From Incurvaria masculella (Eukaryota > Arthropoda > Insecta > Lepidoptera > Incurvariidae): DNA of 64,000 bases. The position numbers and the translations under genes were made by a program. The DNA lies in assembly GCA_946894095.1 (NCBI GenBank), contig OX335642.1, positions 6,149,021 through 6,213,020 on the forward strand. Reading direction: 5' to 3'. Of this stretch, positions 10,806-19,566 are shown piece by piece; the stretch's first letter is position 1, and each line of letters opens with the position of its first letter. The notes under the pieces were generated by a model that searched no databases, was not told the origin of the DNA, and worked only from the letters and a program-made list of their open reading frames with translations.

Positions 10806-11663
10806 ATCCCGTGCATATTGTTAGAGGCTAATAAGGCATTTGTCTTTCGTGTTTCGGATTCCCTGTAAAATCCTTACTAGTAGGAGGTGGTGTTAAATTT
10901 GCTTGGGTTTTGCATGCTCATATTGAAGGAAGGTCTTAACGGCTAAATACTTTAGATACCATATGGTATGTTAATTTACCTCTTTTGAATTAAAAGCGGT
11001 GCTGTCAGGACGTAACACGAGAGAGGTAACAATAGAAACTATAAATTTAAAAAAAAAAACAGACAAAAACTGCCTAGTAATAGAATTCGGGATATTCTGC
11101 GATGAAACTCAAGGACCCGACTACACCATGCGTCCCAGAATTGATATGATTATTGCAATTCGAACCAGAAATTTTATATCCGACTATGAAAAGCAACATT
11201 CTAACAGCAGGGGGTACCGTGCGTTTGGTTCATTGGATTAAACTTAATCAAATTTAATAAGTTATGCAGAAAATGTGCGTTTACTTTGCGAGCGTTATAT
11301 CTAAGTGTAAATGGATGCCTAGAGAGGTGATAATTAACAATTAATTAGAATTTCGCCTTTCCGTATCGTTCGGAGTACTGACAGGTAATAAATTTGGTAT
11401 CTAAGTTTATTTACAGGGTTATCTTAGAAGCAGGATCGCTTAACTTTTCGATTTAAATTTCTTTGAAAATACGTATATTATTAAGAATTGGATCAGTCAT
11501 TTAGATGAAATGTATAGTTCCTTTTATTTTTTTATTTATTAAACACGGAAGATATACCTAATATAATGCAGTTAGTTCACCACATTTCTAAAGGAACTCG
11601 GTTCATGCCAGGAATTTTAGGCTTTAACCTGATATGTTCTGAAAAGTAATGAAATTATTCGCT
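10806..11663. other. Unassigned
   Basis: No gene or recognised repeat. An 80-codon frame at 10999-11241 shows nothing I can name. Confidence 0.45.
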
Positions 11664-11755
11664 ATATGACATTTGAGGGCCGGGAGGACTGGAGAAAAAT
11701 TGTAGAGGTGTATGTCCAGCACCGGACGCAAACACGCTGACTGATATGACATTTG
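11664..11755 (+). mobile_element. 68-bp RTE-like LINE 3'-end insertion with 12-bp TSD
   Basis: A 12-bp direct repeat, ATATGACATTTG, flanks the insert (11664-11675 and 11744-11755). The 68 bp between encode the end of an RTE-type ORF2: the GREDW and VQ..TQTR parts are recognisable, then a TGA stop and a CTGA tail. The same family occurs at 60771-60857 (plus) and 19067-19554 (minus). Its extreme 5' truncation and exact TSD are typical of target-primed reverse transcription. Confidence 0.85.
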
Positions 11756-12235
11756 CGATAACGAGAAAATGTGTTCTAAATTAATACATGATCAGCAACA
11801 TTTAATTTTATATTTCAGTAAATAAGATTGTTTTATTGGTCAGTAAGATTGTGGAATCGACTTACAGGCCCTAGGTTAAGATTAATTTATAGAAGTTTCG
11901 CTCGTATCTTCTATAAATTGACCTTGGCATTTTTTGTAGACAACATAACTACCTACCTTAATATGATACTTTTGAGATTACCGCGGTCGTTAGTTAGTTA
12001 TAGCTACCTTAATAGTTTACTTGTCTATGACCATTTGCTGTGAAACCGACATGCAGACCTCGACGTAGACAGTAGAAGTAATTTTAGGTTCCACCGTTTA
12101 TATAATATTTCCGATCAATCGTATCTTAATATAAAATAATAAATTTTGCTGACAATTATTAATATTAATGACCATTGAGTGATCTTTATATATTGTTTTA
12201 AATCAATGATATGATTTCCGATTGGTAGGTATCAT
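11756..12235. other. Unassigned
   Basis: AT-rich; no gene or repeat recognised. Confidence 0.45.
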
Positions 12236-12610
12236 TGGTAGGTTGTTTTATACATATAACTGGACATAGATGGCTAATACCAAGCGTCATGATATGAGTT
12301 CAACACACCGCATTCCCGAAGGAATTAAATAAACTGAACGGAAACCACTGATAATTTTTCATTGCCGTTTCGATTGACGATTCAATGCGATGGTACCAAG
12401 TCGGGTGAGCTTAACCTCCTTAATAGGGGAAGACATGAGTCGGTGTTACATGGATTTCGAACCATGGTTCGAATAGCTCACATTCGCGACAAAATGAACT
12501 TGTCCAACTTTGAAAGAGAAGGAAAGTTGTGCCTGAACGAGTTGGCGAATGAACCAATGTCTTCTGGCATGAAAAGCAAGCCCCGCACCCCGGAGCTATA
12601 AGCCGCTCGT
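12236..12610 (-). mobile_element. SINE copy, reverse orientation, diverged
   Basis: Read on the minus strand it follows the SINE order: TTCGGGAATGCGG and GGCTAATACCAAGC-type tail blocks lie at the low coordinates, the CATTCAATGCGATGGTACCA body block in the middle, and CGCTCGTATAGTGG near the head at about 12603. Pol III boxes are degraded. Confidence 0.6.
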
Positions 12611-12714
12611 ATAGTGGTCCCGATTCGAAAATGAAGCACCGTTTGAATTTGACCAGACCTACTGTCAATATAATTAGCCCAACCCACCTCCTGGCCGAGC
12701 CAGGACCTTTATAA
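12611..12714. other. Short unassigned spacer
   Basis: Sequence between the SINE and the LINE 3' terminus. It includes the small palindrome TGGCCGAGCCA-like motif near 12690. Nothing else seen. Confidence 0.4.
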
Positions 12715-12799
12715 TATTGTTTATTTATTTATTTATATATTTCTTTCACCGTTAGGCATTAGAACATTTTTAACACATAACAATTTAAAATAACACATT

Positions 12800-13135
12800 A
12801 TCCAATATCAAATGATAACAAAATGAAATATCAGATAAAAAAAAATACAGTATTGAATCAAAATGAGTACAAAATTAATATTTTTTAAATCAAATTAAAA
12901 CAAAATACGATATCAAATCAAACATAGTACAATATTATTAATTTTTAAAATCAAGATAGAATACTATACAATATTAAATTAAACAAAGTACAACATTAAT
13001 AATTTTGAAAATCAAATTAAAACACAATACAATATCAAATCAAACAAAACAAGGTGCGATATTAATAATTTTGAAAATCAATTAAAACAAAATGTAATAT
13101 GCAATCAATCAAAGTACCGAAATTATTTCAAAATA
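12800..13135 (-). repeat. Tandem repeats in the LINE 3' untranslated region
   Basis: The plus strand shows about five diverged units of 62-66 bp. Each contains an AAAATACGATATCAAATCAA-like segment followed by AGTACAATATTA and AATTTTGAAAATCA. An (AAT)n run follows at about 13136-13155. The array lies entirely within the LINE 3' region, between the ORF2 stop and the terminal AAATA tail. Confidence 0.75.
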
Positions 13136-13237
13136 ATAATAATAATAATAATAAAATTCGATGCCATTATTAGAAGATTTAATAGTGATATTAAGAAATA
13201 TATTTAATTGCTAAGATTACATTACATAAATAGGGTT

Positions 13238-16108
13238 TCATAAAAATTCACCTATTGTGTAAAATGACTTTTTTAATAGAAATTCCTTTAACTCGTGCTC
13301 AAAGTGACTAGTTTTTTCTACATTTTTCAGTTCTATTGGCAATTTATTGAACAGTGTTATGGATAGAAAGTTGGAACTACTTTTCTTAAGTTTGGTTCTA
13401 GCTGGTGGGACAGTAAGGTTACCTCTATCTCTTAGTTCATAAGTATTCTGTTGGCTACCTTGTTTACCTATATGGGTTAAGTTTTTATGGACATCCATGC
13501 ATAACTTATAAATATATAAACTAGTTATAGTTAGTATTTTATGTTTACCAAATAGTTCTCTACATGTGGCATCCCATTTTGAAAAAGTGATAATTCTTAA
13601 AGCCTTTTTTTGAAATTTTAGTATGTTATTTATATCTGTACTTCCTCCCCAAACTTCCAGACCGTATCTCATTATTGATTCGAAGTACGCAAAGTATACG
13701 CTTTTTAATGTTGCTATGTCAGTATAGTTTCTGATCGATTTTAAGGCATAGCAAGCGTTAGCCAGTTTCTTAGACACTTTTTCTATTTGGGGCTTCCAAT
13801 TTAGATTACTATCAACTATTATACCTAAAAATATTACTTTATTGACTCTAATTAAAGGAAAATTTTCTATGTCTTTGTCTTCAGATGTTTTGTTTTTAAT
13901 TTTGTATATCATATATAGACTCTTGTTTTTATTTAATTTCAGGTTATTGTGGTTGAACCAATATGATAGTTCATTGAATGTTGTGTGCATATTCCCATGA
14001 AGTTCCAGGGTTGTTTCTCCACATACTGTGCAGCTTGTATCGTCCGCAAATAAATATACGTCACTTTTAGTGAGATGGTTGGGAAGATCATTTATAAATA
14101 CTAAGAATAATAATGGACCGAGCACTGAACCCTGTGGAACGCCGTATTTTATAATTTCAATATCAGACTGTACTTGCATCTTAGTTCCATTATCGGTATA
14201 CGTACTTATTTCCACATATTGCTGTCTATTGGTCAAGTATGATCTGAGCAAGGCCAATGGCGATCCTCGAATACCATAGTATTCTAGTTTTTTTAATAGA
14301 ATAGAGTGATTAACGCTATCAAAGGCCTTACTCAGATCACAGAATATGCCAGCACATTTCTTTTTGTTATCCAATTTATCTATTATGCTTCCAATTAATT
14401 CTTTTATTGTATCAGTAGTAGATTTATTTTTTCTATAGGCATTTTGTCTACTTGTAAGTATTTCATTTTTTTCAAAAAAAATCATTAGTTTTTTCGCTAA
14501 GATCTTTTCAAATACCTTTGTAATTGGCGATAGTATTGATAGCCGCCTATAGTTGGATACATCCTTTTTATTTTCTTTTTTAAAAACAGGTATTACCTTT
14601 GCTATTTTCAATTCATCTGGATAAATACCCTCATTTATACACATGTTAAATATATTGGTGAGCGGTTCACTGAATTTATTGGCGTTTTCTTTTAAAATGT
14701 CAGTTCTAAGTCCATCATAACCCACACTTTTACTATTTTTCAGAGATTTAATGGTCTTGAATACCTCTGTTTCAGTAAAATAATCAAGAAAGAAAGATTT
14801 AGTTCTGTCAGATTTGACCTTGTTTAATAATTCAATATATTCTGTATTTAAATGGTCTACTTCAGGTTTGCCTACATTAACATAAAACATATTAAATACT
14901 TGTGCAATTAATTTTGGATTTGTGATTTCTTTATTATCTTTTGTTAGTATTATATTTTCATTTTTTTCCAATTTTGTTTTATTAGTTCTTCTTTTGATTA
15001 TATTCCAAGTAGTTTTTGCTTTGTTTTTAGAATTCGTTATTTCCTTTCTATCCGTTATTTTTTTTGCAAGTATAATACATTTTTTTAATAACATTTTGTA
15101 TTGTTTAAAGTGTCGTTTTTCCTCTTCTCCATCATTATCTTTTAATTCCTTTAATAATTCGCACTTTTTTTTGAAGGAGTTTCTAAGACCCTTTGTAACC
15201 CATGTGTTTTTTTGTTTTTTACGTCCACATTTTTTAACTACTGGGAATGAAATTCGTACTAGGTGATCGATGTAATTAAAAAAATATTTTAGTTTATAAT
15301 TAAAATCGTTAATTGAATAAAGTTCAGACCAGTTTTTTGCATGCAATTTTAATTTAAACGACTCTTTATTTTTGCTACTAAAATTATGTATGAAAATGTG
15401 TTTAACTGGATTTGAATTTGAAGGTTTTACATTTTTTATCTTAACTAAAATTGCTTCATGGTCGGATATGTCACATGTTATAGGACACACTTCGAGTTCA
15501 TCTTTATTTAGATTTGTTAAAACATTGTCTATTGTTGTTGCTGATTTGTCGGTTATACGGGACGGATTCGTAAGCATGTATTTTAATTTATGACTTTTCA
15601 TGAAATTATTGAGACAAGTATAACCCTTTGACTTTTTATCTTGTATATTTATGTTGAAATCACCTACTAGTATTATATCTTTTAAATATTTTTCACTCAT
15701 TATCCTGCTAATTACTTCAAAAAATAATTCAAAATCGGTTGAAGCTGTTGATCTATAAACTGTTAGTATATTGATATGCCTATTGGTAAGTAACTTCAAC
15801 TGAAGGCCCACTACTTCGACTACTTTCTCAATATTATAAGCATTTAGGTCCAATTCATTATATATATTTACATCCTCTCTTCGGAATATCGCTGTTCCTC
15901 CTCCCTTGTACAATGTACGACTTTGTTCAGTTGCAATTTTATATTTGTTAATATTTAGGTAAGTACACTCATTTTTCTCGAGCCAAGTTTCACAAAAACA
16001 TAACATCGCTGGTAAGACATTTTTCTCATTATATAAGTAATCTAAAAATAATTCAATTTGGCCAATTTTGTTTCTGATGCTTCTTACATTTAAGAACAAT
16101 ATGTTCAA
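13238..16108 (-). CDS. CR1-like LINE ORF2: endonuclease and reverse transcriptase
   Basis: This 956-residue polyprotein nicks target DNA and copies element RNA by target-primed reverse transcription. The N-terminal apurinic-type endonuclease (residues 1-220) retains its signature residues: NVRSI, CETWL (E40), GDFNIN (D150), TIDNVLTN and SDHEAI (D216, H217). The RT (about 500-740) has KVIPVFKK, the NYRRLSILS block (canonical NYRPISLLS), CDLSKAFDSV (D591), YGVPQGSVLGPLLF and FADDTS (D689, D690). The C-terminal part has no RNase H, as expected for CR1. There are no internal stops or frameshifts. The first codon of the span is TTG. The frame is open three codons back into ORF1, with no ATG before residue 35, already inside the endonuclease. 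Translation probably depends on stop-restart or recoding after ORF1. Confidence 0.9.
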   Translation of the reverse strand: MNILFLNVRSIRNKIGQIELFLDYLYNEKNVLPAMLCFCETWLEKNECTYLNINKYKIATEQSRTLYKGGGTAIFRREDVNIYNELDLNAYNIEKVVEVVGLQLKLLTNRHINILTVYRSTASTDFELFFEVISRIMSEKYLKDIILVGDFNINIQDKKSKGYTCLNNFMKSHKLKYMLTNPSRITDKSATTIDNVLTNLNKDELEVCPITCDISDHEAILVKIKNVKPSNSNPVKHIFIHNFSSKNKESFKLKLHAKNWSELYSINDFNYKLKYFFNYIDHLVRISFPVVKKCGRKKQKNTWVTKGLRNSFKKKCELLKELKDNDGEEEKRHFKQYKMLLKKCIILAKKITDRKEITNSKNKAKTTWNIIKRRTNKTKLEKNENIILTKDNKEITNPKLIAQVFNMFYVNVGKPEVDHLNTEYIELLNKVKSDRTKSFFLDYFTETEVFKTIKSLKNSKSVGYDGLRTDILKENANKFSEPLTNIFNMCINEGIYPDELKIAKVIPVFKKENKKDVSNYRRLSILSPITKVFEKILAKKLMIFFEKNEILTSRQNAYRKNKSTTDTIKELIGSIIDKLDNKKKCAGIFCDLSKAFDSVNHSILLKKLEYYGIRGSPLALLRSYLTNRQQYVEISTYTDNGTKMQVQSDIEIIKYGVPQGSVLGPLLFLVFINDLPNHLTKSDVYLFADDTSCTVCGETTLELHGNMHTTFNELSYWFNHNNLKLNKNKSLYMIYKIKNKTSEDKDIENFPLIRVNKVIFLGIIVDSNLNWKPQIEKVSKKLANACYALKSIRNYTDIATLKSVYFAYFESIMRYGLEVWGGSTDINNILKFQKKALRIITFSKWDATCRELFGKHKILTITSLYIYKLCMDVHKNLTHIGKQGSQQNTYELRDRGNLTVPPARTKLKKSSSNFLSITLFNKLPIELKNVEKTSHFEHELKEFLLKKSFYTIGEFL

Positions 16109-16140
16109 ATTACTTCTAAGTTCTGTGTGCTCAGTATCTT

Positions 16141-17748
16141 TTATCTTATATTACCTAGATAGTGAGCATGGTGAAAAGAATCATCACTATTGTAATATTT
16201 TTCATTTATTTCTATTAATATTTTATTTAATCCCATGACAATTTTAAATTTCCCTCCATTATTTAAGCTAATACCATTTCCTCTGTAATCATTATATATT
16301 AGGTCTTTGTTTGTATCATATATGTATATTCCTTGCATTCCATTAAAATGTTTCAAGATTTCGAAATTTAGCTTATATATAAAATTATTATAACTAAGGA
16401 CATCACTTTGAGTATCTATGCAATGTGGTACAGTACATAAAACTGTATTGGTATTCTTAAGTTTTTCTAAAGTCTCTTTCATTGTTTGTATTACGCTAGA
16501 TACGCTATCTTCTTTGCCAAAGTCGCTACCACCGCACATGATCACTACACAGTCACTACGTGTGAATCGCTCAGTCTTTCCTTTTATATCCAACAAAACA
16601 CGAGCCGTGGGCGCTGATTGGATAACATCGCAGATTACATTGTAGTCACCTTTTCTTCGCTTATTCAGTAAATATGGCATGTCGGCTGCATGGTAGTCGG
16701 AGAGCATGAGTAGAGTAGGTTTATTCTGTGTATTCCACTCAGTTCTGGGTTCTTCGACCGGCCTGCTATATGTTCCAACAATGGGTATGGAACTGATGTC
16801 AGGGACGGGGGAGGTCATCGTTTTAGTTGTATTACGGGCCGGCAGTAGGGGCGAAGATATGCTCTGCGTGCTTTTATTTACTTTAAGCAAATTATCATTA
16901 CATATTTGTATATTTTTTAATAATACTTTTATATCAGTTGAAATTTCATAATTCTGCTTAGTTTGTGGTTGTTGTTGAATGTGTGTGGATGTTAATGTTA
17001 TCATCTGTGAAGAAATCTCCTGAAGTTTGTTACTCAAACTATCAAGTTTTTCAAGGGAAGTGTTGATATTTTGTGTTAGTTCCTTTCCTGATTTAGATAT
17101 AGTTTGATCTATTTTATCCCCTTCTTCTGGGTATTTTGTTACTGAGTGATTTGGTTGTGATGACGATGACGGTATTGATGTTCGGGGCAAGTTTGCGGAT
17201 TTTATAACATCTGTATAACGGTTTTGCAATTGTAGATGCTCTTTCTCAAGGTTTACTAGTTTAATTTTTATAACTTGAATAGTGCTGGTTTCGAATTCTT
17301 CGTGTTCATGTCTGTAAGTCTTAATTTCTTTCCCTGCTATGCTTAATTTGTGTTCTAGGTCAGCATTTTCGATCTGCATTTCAGCTAATTGGTTTTTTAA
17401 GTCAGTGTTTTGTTTACACAAAATCTCAAAATCGGAACTATTTTGTTCATGTTCTTTTAGTAAGACGGATATATAATTATCCTTTTCGGTGATTATTTTG
17501 TTTTTTTCTTTATTATTTTTTTCAAGTTCCTGTAAAATTTGTTGAAGTTTTTCCGTTTCTTTTGATTCAATTTCTTCATTTAATATTCGAATCGAATCCT
17601 CTTTTTCTTTAAGTATGAAATGCTGGTCTTTTATAATTTTTTCTAAATCTTTGATTCTATTTTGTTGTTCGTCGTCTTGTCTTAACTCCGGTAGTGAACC
17701 GGTTTTTTTTATGGCTGCTCTTGTCTTCATTGCTGCGAGCTTATCCAT
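16141..17748 (-). CDS. CR1-like LINE ORF1: coiled coil plus SGNH-like domain
   Basis: This 535-residue ORF1 protein is presumed to bind element RNA and form the retrotransposition particle. Residues 25-180 are a long Glu/Lys/Gln-rich heptad coiled coil. A Ser/Pro-rich linker follows (185-340), then a globular domain (345-515) resembling the SGNH esterase-like module of CR1 ORF1 proteins: block I LMLSDYHAADM, block III VVIMCGGSDFG, a V..PHCIDT strand, and the C-terminal RGNGISLNNGG. Canonical GDSH, GTND and D..H residues are partly replaced (SDYH, GGSD, NG.S), so esterase activity is doubtful. I saw no zinc knuckle or PHD finger. The start is an ATG, and the stop lies 32 bp before the ORF2 span. 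Confidence 0.85.
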   Translation of the reverse strand: MDKLAAMKTRAAIKKTGSLPELRQDDEQQNRIKDLEKIIKDQHFILKEKEDSIRILNEEIESKETEKLQQILQELEKNNKEKNKIITEKDNYISVLLKEHEQNSSDFEILCKQNTDLKNQLAEMQIENADLEHKLSIAGKEIKTYRHEHEEFETSTIQVIKIKLVNLEKEHLQLQNRYTDVIKSANLPRTSIPSSSSQPNHSVTKYPEEGDKIDQTISKSGKELTQNINTSLEKLDSLSNKLQEISSQMITLTSTHIQQQPQTKQNYEISTDIKVLLKNIQICNDNLLKVNKSTQSISSPLLPARNTTKTMTSPVPDISSIPIVGTYSRPVEEPRTEWNTQNKPTLLMLSDYHAADMPYLLNKRRKGDYNVICDVIQSAPTARVLLDIKGKTERFTRSDCVVIMCGGSDFGKEDSVSSVIQTMKETLEKLKNTNTVLCTVPHCIDTQSDVLSYNNFIYKLNFEILKHFNGMQGIYIYDTNKDLIYNDYRGNGISLNNGGKFKIVMGLNKILIEINEKYYNSDDSFHHAHYLGNIR

Positions 17749-17819
17749 ATTAAGGAAATGAATGTATTAATAGCGAAAAATAATAAGAAAATATTACAAA
17801 ATAAAAAAAAAAAACTTGT

Positions 17820-17900
17820 TGCTTCCAGGTATCGAACTCATGGCTCTCGTGTCATGACTCCCATGTCGGCCGCCTTATCAACGACGGGTATCTTCCACTG
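17820..17900 (-). tRNA. tRNA-like segment in the LINE 5' leader (not a functional tRNA)
   Basis: On the minus strand GATAAGGCGGCC resembles a D-arm/A-box (tRNA-Arg-like GATAAGGCG), and GAGTTCGATACCTGG resembles the T-arm/B-box (GGTTCGANNCC, one mismatch). They are spaced as in a tRNA. It is followed by a long T run that would terminate pol III. No good acceptor stem or anticodon loop can be folded by eye. It sits upstream of ORF1, so it is either a captured tRNA/SINE head or part of the leader promoter. Confidence 0.4.
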
Positions 17901-18195
17901 ACGCTTTGAGACGAAAATAATGTATAGGTGATAAATATCCGATTCTATTTTGCAATGTCAATTGGTATTTTTCAAATACCTCCAAAATACTTACAGGTTA
18001 AAGAGTAATTATTCACAGTTATACACTTAATAACATATGATAAAAGTGCATAATTTCACTTGTAGTTTATTACCGTTTCACTAGTGTATCACAATTTCAC
18101 AGTGTATCCTAATAACACTTTTTAGAAATAAAATAATTACGGAGCTGTTTACTATGTGTGCGCTCGCAGCTGCGTTCGCGCATCCGACCTGATTG

Positions 18196-18300
18196 CACAT
18201 CTACATTGAACTGGATGGAAAACACGGTCAATTCTCATTGCCGCTTCGACCATTGTTCATTCAATGTGATTGCAGCATCCGGGCTAGACTAACCTAACCA
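18196..18300 (-). mobile_element. SINE fragment
   Basis: TACATTGAACTGGATGGAAA, then ACACGGTCAATTCTCATTGC and CATTCAATGTGAT, are the reverse complement of the SINE body block. Head and tail are missing. It lies directly next to the estimated LINE 5' end. Confidence 0.65.
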
Positions 18301-18391
18301 CAAAGTAAGGAACGGGACCTACAGTTTTGCCTGGAATCCAAACCAATAGCGACGAATCCCTCAGTCGCGTTTACGACATGGACGGCAGGAA
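18301..18391. other. Short unassigned spacer
   Basis: No feature seen. Confidence 0.4.
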
Positions 18392-18998
18392 GTGCAGTGG
18401 GGGGAACGGCAGAACGTCTAATATGCAGATCGTATAATGTCATATTTTAACAAAATTTAAAAACCATGCACAACGTATAATCGGCAGATCGTATAATTTT
18501 ATACGTAATGGATGAAGAAGTTTAAAAAATAAAATTTCTTATTTTTCCATGCATAACGTATAATAGTCACAACGTATAATATTATGATCTTTATTTAACA
18601 AAAAAAGAAAACCATGCATATCATATAATCGAAAAACTTTTCATAGGATAAGCGCCCTTATGTATATACTTTTAAAGCGTATACTCGCACGCGACTTTTC
18701 GACCGTCTCAATTAGCGTTGTAGCAAATTGTTACTCTTCAACAAATATCGATTTGTAGCAATTTGAGCCTTAAATGTATCCATATTAGGGCGCTTTATGC
18801 AGTGCTTCTTGGCATATTATACGTTGTGACTATTATACGTTCTGCATGATGCAAAGAGTTGATTTTATTTTTAAACTTTTTTCATGCACAACGTATAACA
18901 TTATACGTTGTGAATATTATACGATATGCATGGTTTTCATTTTTTGGAAAAAAATACTATTATACGTTGTGAATATTATACGTAGTGACGTGCAGTGG
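18392..18998. mobile_element. Fold-back element (589 bp) with 9-bp TSD, possibly MULE-like
   Basis: The 9-mer GTGCAGTGG occurs exactly at 18392-18400 and 18990-18998 and brackets a largely palindromic segment. The left arm (about 18407-18660) and right arm (about 18785-18989) align as inverted repeats built from AACGTATAAT / ATTATACGTT blocks, with shared AAAACCATGCA landmarks at matching positions. The middle (18660-18785) is unique. No ORF. A 9-bp TSD with very long TIRs is characteristic of Mutator-like fold-back elements, but the outermost 6 bases on the left do not pair, so the superfamily is an inference. Confidence 0.65.
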
Positions 18999-19175
18999 AA
19001 CCCCATAACCCACATATCAATTGCATGCATTGTAAACAGCGACTAATCGAATGCTCAACCTACAATCAGTCAGTCAGCGTGTTTGCGTCCACTGCTGGAC
19101 ATACGCCTCTCCAATCCTTCTCCAGTCCTCCCGGCCCTCAGCGGTACGGAACCACTGCTTTCCGCCGACCCACTT

Positions 19176-19375
19176 AATGTTTGTTTATTTAGATTTTCAC
19201 TGTTGTTCGACATAATAGTTAATGTTTACGGATATACAGTTGACTTCTGACTGGACGACGCGTCAGAGGTCCTCGAGGTCGCGCCGCGGTCCTGATGATG
19301 TCCGCAACGTGGTGGACGAAACGTCGGAAAGAAGTGAGCCTTTTAACACTGTATATCCGTAAACATTAACTATTA
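19176..19375. mobile_element. 200-bp nested insertion, Penelope-like fragment candidate
   Basis: The RTE coding sequence is split at a 6-bp duplication, CCACTT (19170-19175 and 19376-19381). The insert carries a 26-bp inverted repeat: AATAGTTAATGTTTACGGAT onward at about 19212-19239, and its reverse complement at about 19350-19375. It also has a GC-rich core with hammerhead-like motifs. Penelope-like elements are known to carry hammerhead motifs in their terminal repeats. The assignment rests on that motif and is tentative. Confidence 0.5.
19292..19325 (+). ncRNA. Hammerhead-ribozyme-like core
   Basis: CTGATGA (19292-19298) is followed by a four-pair helix GTCC/GGAC (19300-19303 with 19314-19317) and then GAAACGTC (19318-19325). 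This fits the conserved C3-A9, stem II, G12-A15 and cleavage-site C17 layout, with a two-base stem III as in dimeric hammerheads. Defects: an extra T between A9 and stem II, and only weak stem I pairing. It may be a decayed ribozyme. Confidence 0.35.
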
Positions 19376-19566
19376 CCACTTGATGTCGTCTTCCCACCTG
19401 GCGGGTGGTCTTCCCACACTCCGTTTGCCTGTCCACGGCCGCCAGTGTAGAACACGGTTACTCCAACGGTCGTCGTCTCTTCGGCTGACGTGACCAGCCC
19501 ACTGCCATTTGAGCTTAGCCACCCGGTGTCCAATATCGACTACTTCACCTACAGTCAACCTACTAT

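Larger units (their letters stand above)
12715..18190 (-). mobile_element. Near-full-length CR1-like non-LTR retrotransposon
   Basis: It is read on the minus strand. The 5' end is GC-rich DNA near 18150-18190, followed by a long untranslated leader with a tRNA-like segment, ORF1 (17748-16141), ORF2 (16108-13238), a 3' untranslated region with about 62-66-bp tandem repeats, and an AAATAAATA-type tail ending at about 12720. From family knowledge, a coiled-coil ORF1 with an SGNH-hydrolase-like domain plus an ORF2 with AP endonuclease and RT but no RNase H is the CR1 organisation. Both ORFs are uninterrupted, so the copy is young. The 5' boundary is an estimate and no target duplication was identified. 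Confidence 0.8.
19055..19566 (-). mobile_element. 5'-truncated RTE-like LINE with nested insertion
   Basis: Flanking direct repeats TCAACCTAC(A/T)AT at 19055-19066 and 19555-19566 (one mismatch) mark the insertion. On the minus strand the coding end reads VAKLKWQWAGHVSRRDDDRW, then GKRSVGRPPARWEDDIKW. Across a 200-bp interruption it continues with GREDWRRIGEAYVQQWTQTR and a TGA stop, then a CTGA tail. This is the C-terminal end of an RTE-type RT ORF. It is the same family as the copies at 11.67 and 60.77 kb. Confidence 0.85.

Noticed and set aside
14028..15593. Plus-strand frames of 73-114 codons opposite the LINE ORF2
   Set aside because: They are antisense shadows of an unequivocal RT/endonuclease reading frame.
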